NCBI GenBank assembly: GCA_024402135.1
Contig: JAKSJN010000007.1
Span: 83,161-147,160 of the forward strand
Length of the DNA: 64,000 nt
Direction: 5' to 3'
From: Bacteroidales bacterium
GTDB taxonomy: Bacteria; Bacteroidota; Bacteroidia; Bacteroidales; UBA932
Shown here: piece after piece, positions 1 through 13,590 of the stretch
Layout of the letters: each line of letters opens with the position of its first letter
Numbering within the stretch: position 1 is the first letter of the stretch
The notes under the pieces: model-generated
The model's input: only the letters and a program-made list of their open reading frames with translations
What the model was told of the DNA's origin: nothing
Databases searched by the model: none
Position numbers and translations under genes: made by a program

Positions 1-626
1 ATTCACTCGGTACCTATTCACATCCACTCCAGCACGTCATTGAGGGTACTTCAACCTATGGTGCAATCGACAACGCAAAGGAGGTTACCCGTTGGATCTT
101 CGATGCAAAGAAGGCCGGCAAGGTATCAGATGTAATCACCGTAAACCAGAACTACTTCTTCGTTGTTGCACTCAAGGACATCCACAAGGAAGGTCTTGCT
201 GACGTAAACAGCCTCGCTTCAAGCATCCGTCAGGAAATCTATGCTGAGAAGCTCGCAGAGAAGACAGCTGCAAAGGTTGCTGATCAGATCAAGGGTCTCA
301 CCACCCTCGAGGAGATTGCTGAGAAGCTCGGTACTACTGTAAGCTCACAGAGCGGCGTTACTTTCGCTTCTCTCGGCTCTGCAGCACTCGATCCTAAGTT
401 CGTAGGTGCAGCATCTGTAGCTCCAATCAACCAGCTTTCTGCTCCTGTTGCCGGTGCAATCGGTACATACGTATTCATGGTAAAGGGTCGTGACAACGGT
501 TCATTCTACACCGAGGAGGATGCAGCAGCATACCAGGATAGAAAGAACCAGTACAACGCTCAGATGCTTACCAACGTTATGATGGACGACGCTGAGGTTG
601 TTGATCATCGCGCACGTTTCTTTTAA
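1..626 (+). CDS. ppiD: PpiD/SurA-like periplasmic folding factor, C-terminal part (5' end outside window)
   Basis: The open frame enters the window at base 3 and runs about 207 codons to TAA at 624-626. It contains a stretch typical of the end of a PpiD parvulin domain (KAGKVSDVITVNQNYFFVV), followed by an alternating helical segment rich in Ala, Glu and Lys and a C-terminal region ending in RARFF. PpiD-type proteins are inner-membrane anchored, SurA_N/parvulin periplasmic chaperones that assist folding of exported and outer-membrane proteins. The membrane anchor and N-terminal domain lie upstream and cannot be seen. A good hairpin terminator follows 27 nt later. The family assignment is by recognition of the C-terminal pattern only. 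Confidence 0.72.
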   Translation, partial: SLGTYSHPLQHVIEGTSTYGAIDNAKEVTRWIFDAKKAGKVSDVITVNQNYFFVVALKDIHKEGLADVNSLASSIRQEIYAEKLAEKTAAKVADQIKGLTTLEEIAEKLGTTVSSQSGVTFASLGSAALDPKFVGAASVAPINQLSAPVAGAIGTYVFMVKGRDNGSFYTEEDAAAYQDRKNQYNAQMLTNVMMDDAEVVDHRARFF

Positions 627-652
627 TAGCTAACGACACTACTTCATAGTAA

Positions 653-687
653 AGCCAGCCTGGAATCCTCCGGGCTGGCTTTTTTTA
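653..687. terminator. Rho-independent terminator (likely bidirectional)
   Basis: Stem AGCCAGCC (653-660) pairs with GGCTGGCT (673-680), followed by a run of T on the plus strand. It sits between the end of the ppiD-like gene and the end of the convergent esterase gene. Confidence 0.85.
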
Positions 688-706
688 TTACCATTTGCGT
701 TATCCG

Positions 707-1927
<1,221 letters not shown>

Positions 1928-2007
1928 TTATAATATTGTGAACATGGTTCTTCTTACAAGATAGGCTTTCTAGCATCAACAATCAAACCATATTGTCAAA
2001 ATGTAAC

Positions 2008-2015
2008 TATCTTTG
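2008..2015 (+). promoter_or_regulatory. Candidate Bacteroidota -7 box (TATCTTTG) for the flippase gene
   Basis: The octamer fits TAnnTTTG. It ends only 6 nt before the ATG at 2022, so the transcript would have almost no leader. There is no TTG at the expected 19-nt distance, so support is weak. Confidence 0.4.
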
Positions 2016-2021
2016 TTAATC

Positions 2022-3560
2022 ATGGTACAGAACGAAATATCACAGAACAGTATGAGGGTCGCCAGGAACACGATGTTCCTTTGGTTCCGCATGTTTGTGC
2101 TTCTGTTCATCGGCCTGTTTACCTCACGAATCATACTGAAGGCCCTCGGCATAGAGGATATTGGCGTATACAATGCTGTCGGAGGCGTTGTCACGTTGTT
2201 CAGCCTGTTCACTAATTCGATTGCTGAAGCGATAGGACGTTTCATGACCTACAGTCTCGGAAAAGGAAGCCTGGACAATCTGAAAAAGGTATTCTCCACA
2301 AGTCTGGCTATCCAGCTGTTCATGACCATTGTGCTGCTGGTTTTCATCGAGACAGTGGGATTATGGTTCCTTTATAACAAGATGGACATTCCAGATGGCA
2401 GGATGGGAGCTGCATTCTGGGTTCTCCAGTGCTCATTGGCTACAATGGCTATCCAGTTGTTCAGTGTTCCGTTCAATGCGCTGATAATCGCTCACGAGAA
2501 GATGGGAGCCTATGCCTATATCAGCATTCTTGAAGGCCTGCTGAAGTTGACAATAGCTCTGCTGCTTTTTGTCGCTCCAGGGGACAAACTTATCGGCTAC
2601 GCAGTTCTTATGATGGTTGCTGCAATTCTTGTCCGTATAACATACACCCTGTATTGCAGAAAGCATTTCCCGGAATCGCATACAGGACTTCGTCTGCACA
2701 AGGATCTTCTCAAGGAGATGGGAGGCTTCGCAGGATGGAGTTTCTTCGGCAGCAGTGCCCTGGTTGTCAACACCCAGGGAATAAATCTGCTGAGCAACGT
2801 GTTCTTCGGTGTAGTCGTAAACGCAGCGAGAGGCTACGCAACTCAGATCGAGGGAATGATAAAGCCTTTCGTGAGGGGCTTCATCACTGCAATAAATCCT
2901 CAGATTACAAAGTCCTACGCGAAGGGAGACACCGACTATGCATTTGAACTGGTGGAAAAGGGAAGCCGGCTCGTTCTGCTGATGCTTCTCACGATTTCTA
3001 TTCCACTGATATTTGAGATGCCGGTTCTGATAAACCTTTGGCTAGGCCAGGTTCCGGAACACCTTGTGATTTTTGCGAGATTGCTTCTGATCCTTAACCT
3101 AGCATTCTGTCTTCAGCCTCTGCAGACCCTTCAGCAGGCAACAGGCAAGGTCAAGCGCTATTTCGTCACAGTCGGCATCATATCATACCTGACATTGCCG
3201 GTGACGTGGATACTGTTCCATTTCGGTGCTCCTGCGTACGTTGCATACCTGGTGTATATCGTTGTGGAGCTTCTTGCAGCAGCGGCCAAGCTGAGCATAA
3301 TAAAAGATCAGGTAGGCTTCCCGGTCGGAAGATTTCTCCTGACCTCTATCGTCCGTCCGTTGGCAATCGGCATTCTTGCGGCTCTTGCGACCTGGGCAGC
3401 ATGGCAGTATATGGACGAAGGCTGGCTCAGGCTGATAGTCACTGTGCTTCTTTCAACGTCAGTCATGGCCGCCGGTACATGGTTCTTTGCCAGCACCGAG
3501 GGAGAACGGGCGTTCATCATTAGGGAATTGAAGCGCTTTTTTGTATTTTTGCACTCTTAG
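2022..3560 (+). CDS. Polysaccharide/O-antigen flippase, MATE-like (MOP superfamily)
   Basis: 512 residues, strongly hydrophobic throughout with about 12-14 predicted membrane spans. The N-terminus (RVARNTMFLWFRMFVLLFIG, then TSRIILKALGIEDIGVYN) matches the Wzx/lipopolysaccharide biosynthesis flippase group, which moves lipid-linked glycans across the inner membrane. The ATG at 2022 was chosen because about ten residues before the RVARNT segment is normal for the family; an ATG at 2052 is an alternative. No glycosyltransferases are adjacent, so the glycan moved is unknown. The 3' end of the gene carries the probable promoter for ychF. Confidence 0.82.
   Translation: MVQNEISQNSMRVARNTMFLWFRMFVLLFIGLFTSRIILKALGIEDIGVYNAVGGVVTLFSLFTNSIAEAIGRFMTYSLGKGSLDNLKKVFSTSLAIQLFMTIVLLVFIETVGLWFLYNKMDIPDGRMGAAFWVLQCSLATMAIQLFSVPFNALIIAHEKMGAYAYISILEGLLKLTIALLLFVAPGDKLIGYAVLMMVAAILVRITYTLYCRKHFPESHTGLRLHKDLLKEMGGFAGWSFFGSSALVVNTQGINLLSNVFFGVVVNAARGYATQIEGMIKPFVRGFITAINPQITKSYAKGDTDYAFELVEKGSRLVLLMLLTISIPLIFEMPVLINLWLGQVPEHLVIFARLLLILNLAFCLQPLQTLQQATGKVKRYFVTVGIISYLTLPVTWILFHFGAPAYVAYLVYIVVELLAAAAKLSIIKDQVGFPVGRFLLTSIVRPLAIGILAALATWAAWQYMDEGWLRLIVTVLLSTSVMAAGTWFFASTEGERAFIIRELKRFFVFLHS
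3544..3551 (+). promoter_or_regulatory. Candidate -7 box (TATTTTTG) for ychF, inside the flippase gene end
   Basis: TAnnTTTG match 22 nt upstream of the ychF ATG, overlapping the last codons of the preceding gene. No TTG at 19 nt spacing, so moderate support only. Confidence 0.45.
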
Positions 3561-3573
3561 TAAATCTGAAACA

Positions 3574-4674
3574 ATGTCACTTAAATGCGGTATAGTCGGA
3601 CTTCCTAACGTAGGAAAATCGACCCTTTTCAACTGTATCAGCTCAGGCAAGGCCCAGAGCGCAAACTTCCCATTCTGCACCATTGAGCCGAATCTCGGTT
3701 CGACCAACGTTCCAGACAAGCGCCTCGAGGCTCTTACAGAACTCTGTCAGCCAAAGAGGACCATTCCTGCAACAGTCGATATCGTCGACATCGCAGGACT
3801 CGTGAAGGGTGCCAGCAAGGGAGAAGGTCTCGGAAACCAGTTCCTTGCCAACATCCGTGAGACTGACGCGATTCTTCATGTACTCCGCTGCTTCGATGAT
3901 GACAACATCGTTCATGTTGATGGCAGCGTAGACCCGGTTCGCGACAAGGAGGTCATTGAAACAGAACTCCAGATCAAGGACCTTGAGACTATCGAGAATC
4001 GTCTTCCAAAGGCCGAGAAGGCCGGCAAGGCAGGAGACAAGGACGCAAAGAAGCTCAGTGAGCTGCTCATCCGTTATCGTGAGGCTCTGCTTCAGGGCAA
4101 GTCATGCCGTACGGTGGAACTTGTGAACCCGGAAGAGGAGGCTATGGCTCATGATCTTTTCCTTCTTACCAACAAGCCTGTGATGTATGTCTGCAATGTG
4201 GATGAAAAGAGCGCAGCCAACGGAAACCAGTACGTTGAGGCTGTGCGTGAGGCTGTGAAGGATGAGCACGCGGAGATTCTCGTGATTGCGGCAAAGACCG
4301 AGTCAGAGATTGCAGAAATCGAGGACTACGATGACCGTCAGATGTTCCTTGAGGAACTTGGTCTCGAGGAGTCAGGAGTTGTACGTCTTATCCAGAGTGC
4401 ATATCGTCTTCTTGGTCTCCAGACCTATTTCACTGCAGGAGCAGACGAGTGCCGTGCATGGACAATCCGCATCGGAGACAAGGCCCCTAAGGCTGCCGGT
4501 GTCATCCATTCGGATTTCGAGCGTGGTTTCATCCGTGCAGAGGTCATCAAGTATGACGATTACATGAAGTACAAGACCGAGGCTGCCGTGCGCGCGGCCG
4601 GCAAGATGGGCATCGAAGGAAAGGAGTATGTCGTTCAGGATGGCGACATCATGCACTTCCTCTTCAATGTCTAA
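3574..4674 (+). CDS. ychF: YchF, redox-regulated Obg-family ATPase
   Basis: 366 residues, the usual length. Visible motifs are the P-loop [11 protein letters not shown] near the N-terminus, the G3-type [17 protein letters not shown], a central coiled-coil region (about residues 130-200), and a C-terminal TGS-like domain ([25 protein letters not shown] and [10 protein letters not shown], quoted in parts). YchF proteins bind ribosomes and hydrolyse ATP in preference to GTP, and are linked to oxidative stress responses. The ATG at 3574 gives the canonical N-terminus [16 protein letters not shown]. It is a single gene, closed by a terminator. Confidence 0.97.
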   Translation: MSLKCGIVGLPNVGKSTLFNCISSGKAQSANFPFCTIEPNLGSTNVPDKRLEALTELCQPKRTIPATVDIVDIAGLVKGASKGEGLGNQFLANIRETDAILHVLRCFDDDNIVHVDGSVDPVRDKEVIETELQIKDLETIENRLPKAEKAGKAGDKDAKKLSELLIRYREALLQGKSCRTVELVNPEEEAMAHDLFLLTNKPVMYVCNVDEKSAANGNQYVEAVREAVKDEHAEILVIAAKTESEIAEIEDYDDRQMFLEELGLEESGVVRLIQSAYRLLGLQTYFTAGADECRAWTIRIGDKAPKAAGVIHSDFERGFIRAEVIKYDDYMKYKTEAAVRAAGKMGIEGKEYVVQDGDIMHFLFNV

Positions 4675-4701
4675 GAATTATCTTTCAGTCCATAATAACA
4701 G

Positions 4702-4733
4702 AAAAAGCGACCCAGCCGGGCCGCTTTTCTTAT
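4702..4733. terminator. Rho-independent terminator, bidirectional
   Basis: AAAAGCG (4703-4709) pairs with CGCTTTT (4722-4728), with an additional CCC/GGG inner stem. T-runs occur on both strands. It serves ychF and also overlaps the stop codon of the convergent gene ending at 4730. Confidence 0.8.
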
Positions 4734-5278
4734 TCCTTGCTCCAACTATAGCCGAGGGAACGTAAATGGATAGAGGCTCCAAGCCTGAACATCAGTCCTG
4801 CCACCGAAGCAATGGCCAGAAGCGCTTCGCGGGAGCCTGGTTCAAAAGACTCGCGTCTGAGAGCCTTGTTTGCCTCGCTGGCGCATGCTGCCAAGAGATT
4901 TGCCAGAGTCGCAGCTTCGCCTTCTCCCGGAGTCATTCCAAGGAATTCGCTGACTATATGATCATCCATGTCGTCGAAGCCATTGGGACCTTGCAGGCTC
5001 CCGTAAGGAAGGCCGCTGTATTTCTCCCAGTCAATGTCCCAGCAGTTTGCCATTGCCATTCCGGCATATGCAGCACATGCCAGGGTAAACTCCGGATAAT
5101 CATTGAACTGCTGTACCGCATCGTTCATATACTCGGGAACCATCTCTTCCCATTTTGACACGAGGTCTTCGGTCACGAGCATTGTCGAATCGAGAACCTC
5201 GGCCTCGGTGCAATATTTAACAAGAAGCCCCTCGAGAGCATCTGTCATTGACGCAATTTTTGCTGTATCTAGAACCAT
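4730..5278 (-). CDS. Conserved-looking hypothetical protein, last gene of the hicAB cassette
   Basis: 182 residues, acidic, no signal peptide. It looks predominantly alpha-helical, with an Ala-rich hydrophobic stretch (LACAAYAGMAMANCW) and a second near the C-terminus (LLAIASVAGLMFRLGASIHL). I do not recognise a family. Its start overlaps the end of the DUF1232 gene by 10 nt, so the two are very likely translationally coupled; an internal Met at residue 11 is a possible alternative start. The gene ends inside the bidirectional terminator at 4702-4733. Confidence 0.7.
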   Translation of the reverse strand: MVLDTAKIASMTDALEGLLVKYCTEAEVLDSTMLVTEDLVSKWEEMVPEYMNDAVQQFNDYPEFTLACAAYAGMAMANCWDIDWEKYSGLPYGSLQGPNGFDDMDDHIVSEFLGMTPGEGEAATLANLLAACASEANKALRRESFEPGSREALLAIASVAGLMFRLGASIHLRSLGYSWSKE

Positions 5279-5619
5279 TCCTTCAGTTTTTCAGCTGCCT
5301 GGAGCTTGATCTGCGGGGTGATGCTCTGGGCAACGGCTCCAACAATGAATACTAGCGCGGCAAGGTCATCGGAAAATCCGGCAATTGGAATACCGTCCGG
5401 AATAAGGTCCAAAGGCAGGATAAGGTAGCCCAGGGCTCCGAGTATCTTTACCTTGTCCTTTGATGACGTTGTCTCAGCCTTCAGCGCATAATAGAGCAGG
5501 AGGGAGTTGTATACGACTTCCTGGCCGGCCTTAACGGCAAACTTCTTCAATTTCTCCCAGAAACCATCATCAGAATAATGCTCCTGGTACTTCTCAAGAT
5601 TGTTTGTATTCTCTTCCAT
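5269..5619 (-). CDS. YkvA-family (DUF1232) small membrane protein
   Basis: 116 residues from the ATG at 5619. The core segment KVKILGALGYLILPLDLIPD, followed by a second hydrophobic helix (DDLAALVFIVGAVAQSI), is the signature of DUF1232/YkvA proteins, whose function is unknown. The start was chosen because a longer upstream in-frame extension would run through hicB and has no family resemblance. The ATG lies 2 nt after the hicB stop, and the gene overlaps its downstream neighbour by 10 nt, so this is one transcription unit with the toxin-antitoxin pair. Confidence 0.85.
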   Translation of the reverse strand: MEENTNNLEKYQEHYSDDGFWEKLKKFAVKAGQEVVYNSLLLYYALKAETTSSKDKVKILGALGYLILPLDLIPDGIPIAGFSDDLAALVFIVGAVAQSITPQIKLQAAEKLKEWF

Positions 5620-5621
5620 AT

Positions 5622-5960
5622 TTAAATCTTTGAGGTCGCATTCTCCAATGCAGACCTTATAAAACCATTGATTGTTATTCCTCTGACCATGGCAATCTCC
5701 GCAATCTTGCCATGAGTTTCCGGGGATATCCTGATATTCAAGGTTCCAGAATAAGGTTTCTGGGGCGCAATTCCCTTGCTCTTGCACATACAGAGATAAT
5801 CATCCACGGCCCCTTCAAAATCCTTGCGCAGTTCATCCAGAGTCTGTCCTTCATACGATATGCAGTCTTTGTTCATCCCAAGAACTCTGCCAAAAAGACA
5901 ATCATCTTTCTCGCTGTATTCTACAGATCCGGAATATCCCTTATACTTAAAGACTCCCAT
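5622..5960 (-). CDS. hicB: HicB-family antitoxin
   Basis: 112 residues. The N-terminal half (YKGYSGSVEYSEKDDCLFGR, then GQTLDELRKDFEGAVDDYL) is the partial RNase H-like HicB fold. The C-terminal part (LNIRISPETHGKIAEIA, then INGFIRSAL) is a ribbon-helix-helix DNA-binding domain. HicB neutralises the HicA RNase and represses its own operon. It follows hicA with a 1-nt gap, the usual hicA-hicB order. The cassette is visibly more AT-rich than its flanks, which suggests transfer. Confidence 0.93.
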   Translation of the reverse strand: MGVFKYKGYSGSVEYSEKDDCLFGRVLGMNKDCISYEGQTLDELRKDFEGAVDDYLCMCKSKGIAPQKPYSGTLNIRISPETHGKIAEIAMVRGITINGFIRSALENATSKI

Positions 5961-5961
5961 G

Positions 5962-6225
5962 CTATTGTTCGTTTAATCTGTTATTCTCAATAAAAACCTG
6001 AATCTGTTTCATAACATATCCTTTCACAGTATTCCCAGGATGTGGTCTATGCATGATGTAGGTCATATTTTTCTCTTCATTCCTGAATATTACCCTGGAT
6101 CCGGAAGTTGCACCTTTGTTATCAATGGTAAAACCATAGATCCTGAAAAGAGAAATGACTTCTTCAAAGGTAAAATCCTTGGGTAGATTGGCAAATCTCT
6201 TAAGTAATTTTTCCTGTCGGTTCAT
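5962..6225 (-). CDS. hicA: HicA-like toxin (mRNA interferase family), catalytic-His-lacking variant
   Basis: 87 residues, starting at the ATG at 6225; any longer frame would run into the neighbouring nuclease gene. The fold pattern is alpha-beta-beta: KDFTFEEVISLFRIYGF, then SGSRVIFRN, then a His/Pro element HRPHPGNTVKGYVMKQI and a closing helix. Classical HicA toxins carry a catalytic His in a GSHH-like motif; here the equivalent reads GSRV. The conserved HPGN-K-Y element is kept, as in a HicA subgroup that I recall from Bacteroidota. Whether this protein is an active RNase is therefore open. A promoter with TTG-N19-TACATTTG lies immediately upstream. Confidence 0.82.
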   Translation of the reverse strand: MNRQEKLLKRFANLPKDFTFEEVISLFRIYGFTIDNKGATSGSRVIFRNEEKNMTYIMHRPHPGNTVKGYVMKQIQVFIENNRLNEQ

Positions 6226-6236
6226 TATTACAAAAG

Positions 6237-6266
6237 CAAATGTAACTATATTTAGTTGCAAATCAA
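6237..6266 (-). promoter_or_regulatory. Promoter of the hicA-hicB operon (TTG-N19-TACATTTG)
   Basis: On the minus strand, TTG at 6266-6264, a 19-nt spacer, and the -7 box TACATTTG at 6244-6237. The transcript would begin a few nt before the hicA ATG at 6225. Confidence 0.72.
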
Positions 6267-6272
6267 TATTAA

Positions 6273-7172
6273 TTACTGTATTTCGATGGTGATGGGGCAA
6301 TGGTCGCTGACGCCGCCGAGATAGCGGGGGCCGGAGTAGGTGCGGAGAGGCTTGTCTCCTGAATGTCCGGAGTCGCGGACCATGAGGAAAGGGACCCGGA
6401 GCACGTTGAAACGGCATCTGGGAGCAAGGAAGGGTGAGGCAAAGGCAAGGTCGATCAGTTCCCATTGACCGTTGAAGCGTATGCTCCCGAACTTGCAATC
6501 CTTGGAAAGTGGCAGGAGAGATGGTGCCATTGTGTCATAAAGGGGATTGTCCGGCGTATCGTTGAAATCCCCGAGAGCAAGCCTGGACTTCCATCCGCAG
6601 GCTTCCAGCGAGTCCGAGACCGCCTTCAGCCGTTCCACGGCAATCTCTCGCCTCCATTGCTTTCCTCCGCCATACTTGGAAGGATGATGGTTCACAAGGA
6701 CGGCAATGCTGTCACCCTCGCTGGTCACAAGCTGCGCCAGAAGGATATCGCGAGTCCTCAAAGTATCCCCCTCAAACACCCCGGAGACCGGAATCCTCGA
6801 AGAGGAAACCAGAGTACAGCACTCCCTGCGATACAGAAGGGCACAGTCGATCCCTCTCGGGTCCGGGGAGTCATAATGGACAATCTCATAGCCGCAGCGG
6901 TACAGAGCCGTGCTGTCCACCAGCCGCTGCAGCACACGGCGGTTCTCGACCTCGGCGAAACAGACCACGTCAGGCAGGCCTCCCTTGATGTCATCCACCC
7001 AGAAGATAGTCTTTGCTATCGCATTGCATTTCGCCTGGAAACGCTTTCGCGTCCAGTGACGTTCGCCACGGGAAGAAAACTCGGCATCGGAAGAATTTGC
7101 TCCGGAATCTACATAGTCAAAGAAGTTCTCCAGGTTCCAGAACAGGGCGAGAAACAGAATCAACCTTTTCAT
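6273..7172 (-). CDS. Endonuclease/exonuclease/phosphatase-family protein, probably exported
   Basis: 299 residues. A short hydrophobic N-terminus (MKRLILFLALFW) may be a signal or anchor. The EEP fold motifs are in order: WNLENFFD, EVENRRVLQ, RGIDCALLYRR, VNHHPSKYGGG, the catalytic LGDFNDTP (Asp/Asn), and SDHCPITIEIQ with the terminal catalytic Asp-His. Members of this superfamily are Mg-dependent phosphodiesterases or nucleases. The Bacteroidota form is usually annotated only as endonuclease/exonuclease/phosphatase family, and the substrate is unknown. The gene stands between the beta-galactosidase gene and the hic operon, with about 100 nt of AT-rich sequence upstream that holds no convincing promoter. 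Confidence 0.88.
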   Translation of the reverse strand: MKRLILFLALFWNLENFFDYVDSGANSSDAEFSSRGERHWTRKRFQAKCNAIAKTIFWVDDIKGGLPDVVCFAEVENRRVLQRLVDSTALYRCGYEIVHYDSPDPRGIDCALLYRRECCTLVSSSRIPVSGVFEGDTLRTRDILLAQLVTSEGDSIAVLVNHHPSKYGGGKQWRREIAVERLKAVSDSLEACGWKSRLALGDFNDTPDNPLYDTMAPSLLPLSKDCKFGSIRFNGQWELIDLAFASPFLAPRCRFNVLRVPFLMVRDSGHSGDKPLRTYSGPRYLGGVSDHCPITIEIQ

Positions 7173-7269
7173 GCTCCCAAAGTAGGTGATGAAAAGGTTG
7201 ATCCAGCGTCAGAATCTTATATATTATTTCTAAAAAGACAGCTTTTATCTTTTTGACAAAATGTCGGGG

Positions 7270-11473
<4,204 letters not shown>

Positions 11474-11500
11474 ATCCAGATATTGTTGTTCAGTGTATTA

Positions 11501-12160
11501 TTATGCAAGGATGCCTGCCAGCCAGGCCGAGTCTATGCGGACGAATCCTTCTGCCCGCTCTCTCAGCACCGGGTTGCGGCCGATGATAGCCAAGGCATCC
11601 TGGTATACGTTGAGACCGATCACGACCATCTCCAGCTGACCCTTCATCGGGTAAGAGAACACCATCTCGTTGTCCGCACCGTCCATCTTGAGGTACTTGA
11701 AAGGAGCCTCCATCATGGCCGCGGCATCTTCTCCACGCAGCTTGTCACGGTCAATCATCTCAGTGCGGGTAACGTACTTGCAGAGTTCGATGGCAATGTC
11801 GTCCAGTCCGTCGTCGAAGATCTTCACCTTCTCGATCAGCGACCCGGTGTCAGCAACGAATCTCAGGGTATAACCCTCGGGTAGGGCGCTGACATCGAAG
11901 CTTGCGGAAACCTGGTCCTCAATCTTATAATCGCCACCTGTTACCCAGATCATGACCTTTTCTTCGGGATCATGATAGAGGGGAGTCCCCTTGATAAGGT
12001 TCAGCTGGCCGCAGTGTGGACATTCCCATAGAAATGCGCTGCCGTCAAGAACCTTGGCCTTCAGCTCGGGATTCTCGGAAACGTTGATTCCGCTATGTAT
12101 TACAACATTGTGACGTTCGCCGCAGCGGCTGCAAGGGAGGGATTGTTCTGAGTACATCAT
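11501..12160 (-). CDS. CpXC-domain zinc-ribbon-like protein
   Basis: 219 residues, cytoplasmic by appearance. The N-terminal third carries two cysteine pairs, CSRC (near residue 10) and CPHC (near residue 48), spaced as in the CpXC domain, which is presumed to bind metal. The remainder looks like a mixed alpha/beta domain ending in an Ala/Glu-rich helix. Function is unknown. It is the first gene of an apparent operon with galK and beta-galactosidase, with a -7 box 17 nt upstream. Its role in galactose use, if any, is not evident. An ATG pair at the start makes the exact first codon uncertain by one. Confidence 0.8.
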   Translation of the reverse strand: MMYSEQSLPCSRCGERHNVVIHSGINVSENPELKAKVLDGSAFLWECPHCGQLNLIKGTPLYHDPEEKVMIWVTGGDYKIEDQVSASFDVSALPEGYTLRFVADTGSLIEKVKIFDDGLDDIAIELCKYVTRTEMIDRDKLRGEDAAAMMEAPFKYLKMDGADNEMVFSYPMKGQLEMVVIGLNVYQDALAIIGRNPVLRERAEGFVRIDSAWLAGILA

Positions 12161-12176
12161 TGTGTGATTTGAATTC

Positions 12177-12184
12177 CAAATTTA
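12177..12184 (-). promoter_or_regulatory. Candidate -7 box (TAAATTTG) for the CpXC-galK-beta-galactosidase operon
   Basis: Minus-strand TAnnTTTG match just upstream of the ATG at 12160. It is back to back with the plus-strand box at 12205-12212, giving divergent promoters 20 bp apart. No clear -33 TTG. Confidence 0.55.
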
Positions 12185-12204
12185 CGAAATTTCAAAAAAG
12201 TATA

Positions 12205-12212
12205 TATATTTG
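12205..12212 (+). promoter_or_regulatory. Candidate -7 box (TATATTTG) for the YeiH-type gene
   Basis: TAnnTTTG match 31 nt upstream of the ATG at 12244. TTTA rather than TTTG lies about 20 nt upstream of it. Confidence 0.6.
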
Positions 12213-12243
12213 ACGAATTGACTAAAACCAAAAATCTGTAGAT

Positions 12244-13581
12244 ATGAAAGAAAATTGGAAGTCCGAAGATTGGATGGCCTGCCTTCTCGGCTTTATCGTC
12301 ATCCTTATCGCAGCAGTTTCGGTCCTTACCGGATGGTTCGATTTCTCTGCGCTCAAGATCGGAACCTGGAGCCTTGGCGAGTCTCTCAGCGAAGCTGATG
12401 CAGCCAAGATCAAGCCACTTCTCGGCCAGCTCACAAGCGGAGCCTTCTGGGGTAAGCTTCTCCTTACCTTCGGTGTTCTCGCAGCCATCTTCAGTGCAGC
12501 AGTAAAGATTCAGGGCGGCAAGCTCGGCCAGTACCTCAAGGCATTCGTCGCCGTATTCGTTCTCGCACTCATCGTGCGCATCATCAGTGCAGAATTTACA
12601 CTCAACAGGTATCTTGAATGGGCATTCTGGGCACTCATCGTCGGTCTGCTTATTTCAAATACCGTCGGTGTCCCTCAGTGGATGAAGCCGGCAATCCGTA
12701 CCGAGTTCTACATCAAGACCGGTCTTGTGATCATGGGCTTCTCTGTCCTGTTCTCAAACATCGCCAAGTTCGGTCTCTATGGACTTGCAATCGCTTGGGT
12801 TGTGACCCCTGTTGTCATCCTCTTCATGTGGTGGCTCGGAACAAAGGTATTCAAAATGGACAACAAGCCTCTTGTGATCACTCTTGCTTCCGCTACCAGC
12901 GTCTGCGGTACTTCTGCAGCAATCGCCACCGGAGCAGCTTCAAAGGTAAAGAAGGAGGATCTTTCGCTTGCCATCTCAATCTCGATCATCTTCACCATCC
13001 TCATGATGGTATTCGAGCCTATGCTCATCAAGGCAACCGGAATGTCTCCTATCATGGGCGGTTCGCTCATCGGTGGTACCGTGGATTCTACCGGTGCTGT
13101 TGCTCTTGCAGGCAGCGCTCTCGGCGGAGAGGCAGAGAAGGCTGCTGTCCTCGTCAAGTCAATCCAGAACATCCTCATCGGCTTCATCGCATTCTTCGTG
13201 GCTCTCTTCTTCGCTACCAAGGTCAACAAGGCTGAAGGCGAGAAGGTCGGCGCAGGCGAAATCTGGAAGCGCTTCCCTAAGTTCGTCATCGGTTTCTTCA
13301 TTGCATCACTCGTTGCTTCATTCATCGTTCTCCCTCTGACCGATTCTGCAACCGTGAAGGACATCAATACCGTACTCGACCAGTACAAGAACTGGGCATT
13401 CGTGCTTGCGTTCACCTGTATCGGTCTCGACACCAACTTCAAGTCGATTCTCAAGCAGATGCAGGGCGGCAAGGTTCTCTGGCTCTATCTCATCGGCCAG
13501 CTCTTCAATATTGCGCTTACCTTCCTCATGGTATGGTTCGTACTCTCAGGAGCGGTATTCCCAATCCCTGTCCTCGACTAA
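12244..13581 (+). CDS. YeiH-family putative sulfate/anion exporter
   Basis: 445 residues, about 10-11 membrane helices. Recognisable family segments include NTVGVPQWMKPAIRTEFYIK, the conserved loop SATSVCGTSAAIATGAAS and GGTVDSTGAVALAGSALG, all typical of the UPF0324/YeiH family. The family is commonly annotated as putative sulfate exporter on thin evidence. Codon use is strongly biased to the set seen in the ribosomal genes here, suggesting high expression. It is followed after 9 nt by a small membrane protein gene and probably forms an operon through to the ROK kinase. Confidence 0.9.
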   Translation: MKENWKSEDWMACLLGFIVILIAAVSVLTGWFDFSALKIGTWSLGESLSEADAAKIKPLLGQLTSGAFWGKLLLTFGVLAAIFSAAVKIQGGKLGQYLKAFVAVFVLALIVRIISAEFTLNRYLEWAFWALIVGLLISNTVGVPQWMKPAIRTEFYIKTGLVIMGFSVLFSNIAKFGLYGLAIAWVVTPVVILFMWWLGTKVFKMDNKPLVITLASATSVCGTSAAIATGAASKVKKEDLSLAISISIIFTILMMVFEPMLIKATGMSPIMGGSLIGGTVDSTGAVALAGSALGGEAEKAAVLVKSIQNILIGFIAFFVALFFATKVNKAEGEKVGAGEIWKRFPKFVIGFFIASLVASFIVLPLTDSATVKDINTVLDQYKNWAFVLAFTCIGLDTNFKSILKQMQGGKVLWLYLIGQLFNIALTFLMVWFVLSGAVFPIPVLD

Positions 13582-13590
13582 TTTTTTAAC

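Noticed and set aside
6465-7256. Plus-strand frame of 263 codons over the endonuclease/phosphatase-family gene
   Set aside because: It is antisense to a gene with complete EEP motifs and lacks any recognisable domain.
7173-7269. A terminator between beta-galactosidase and the EEP gene
   Set aside because: Only a weak AT-rich 7-bp stem (AAAAAGA/TCTTTTT) can be drawn; too little to support a feature.
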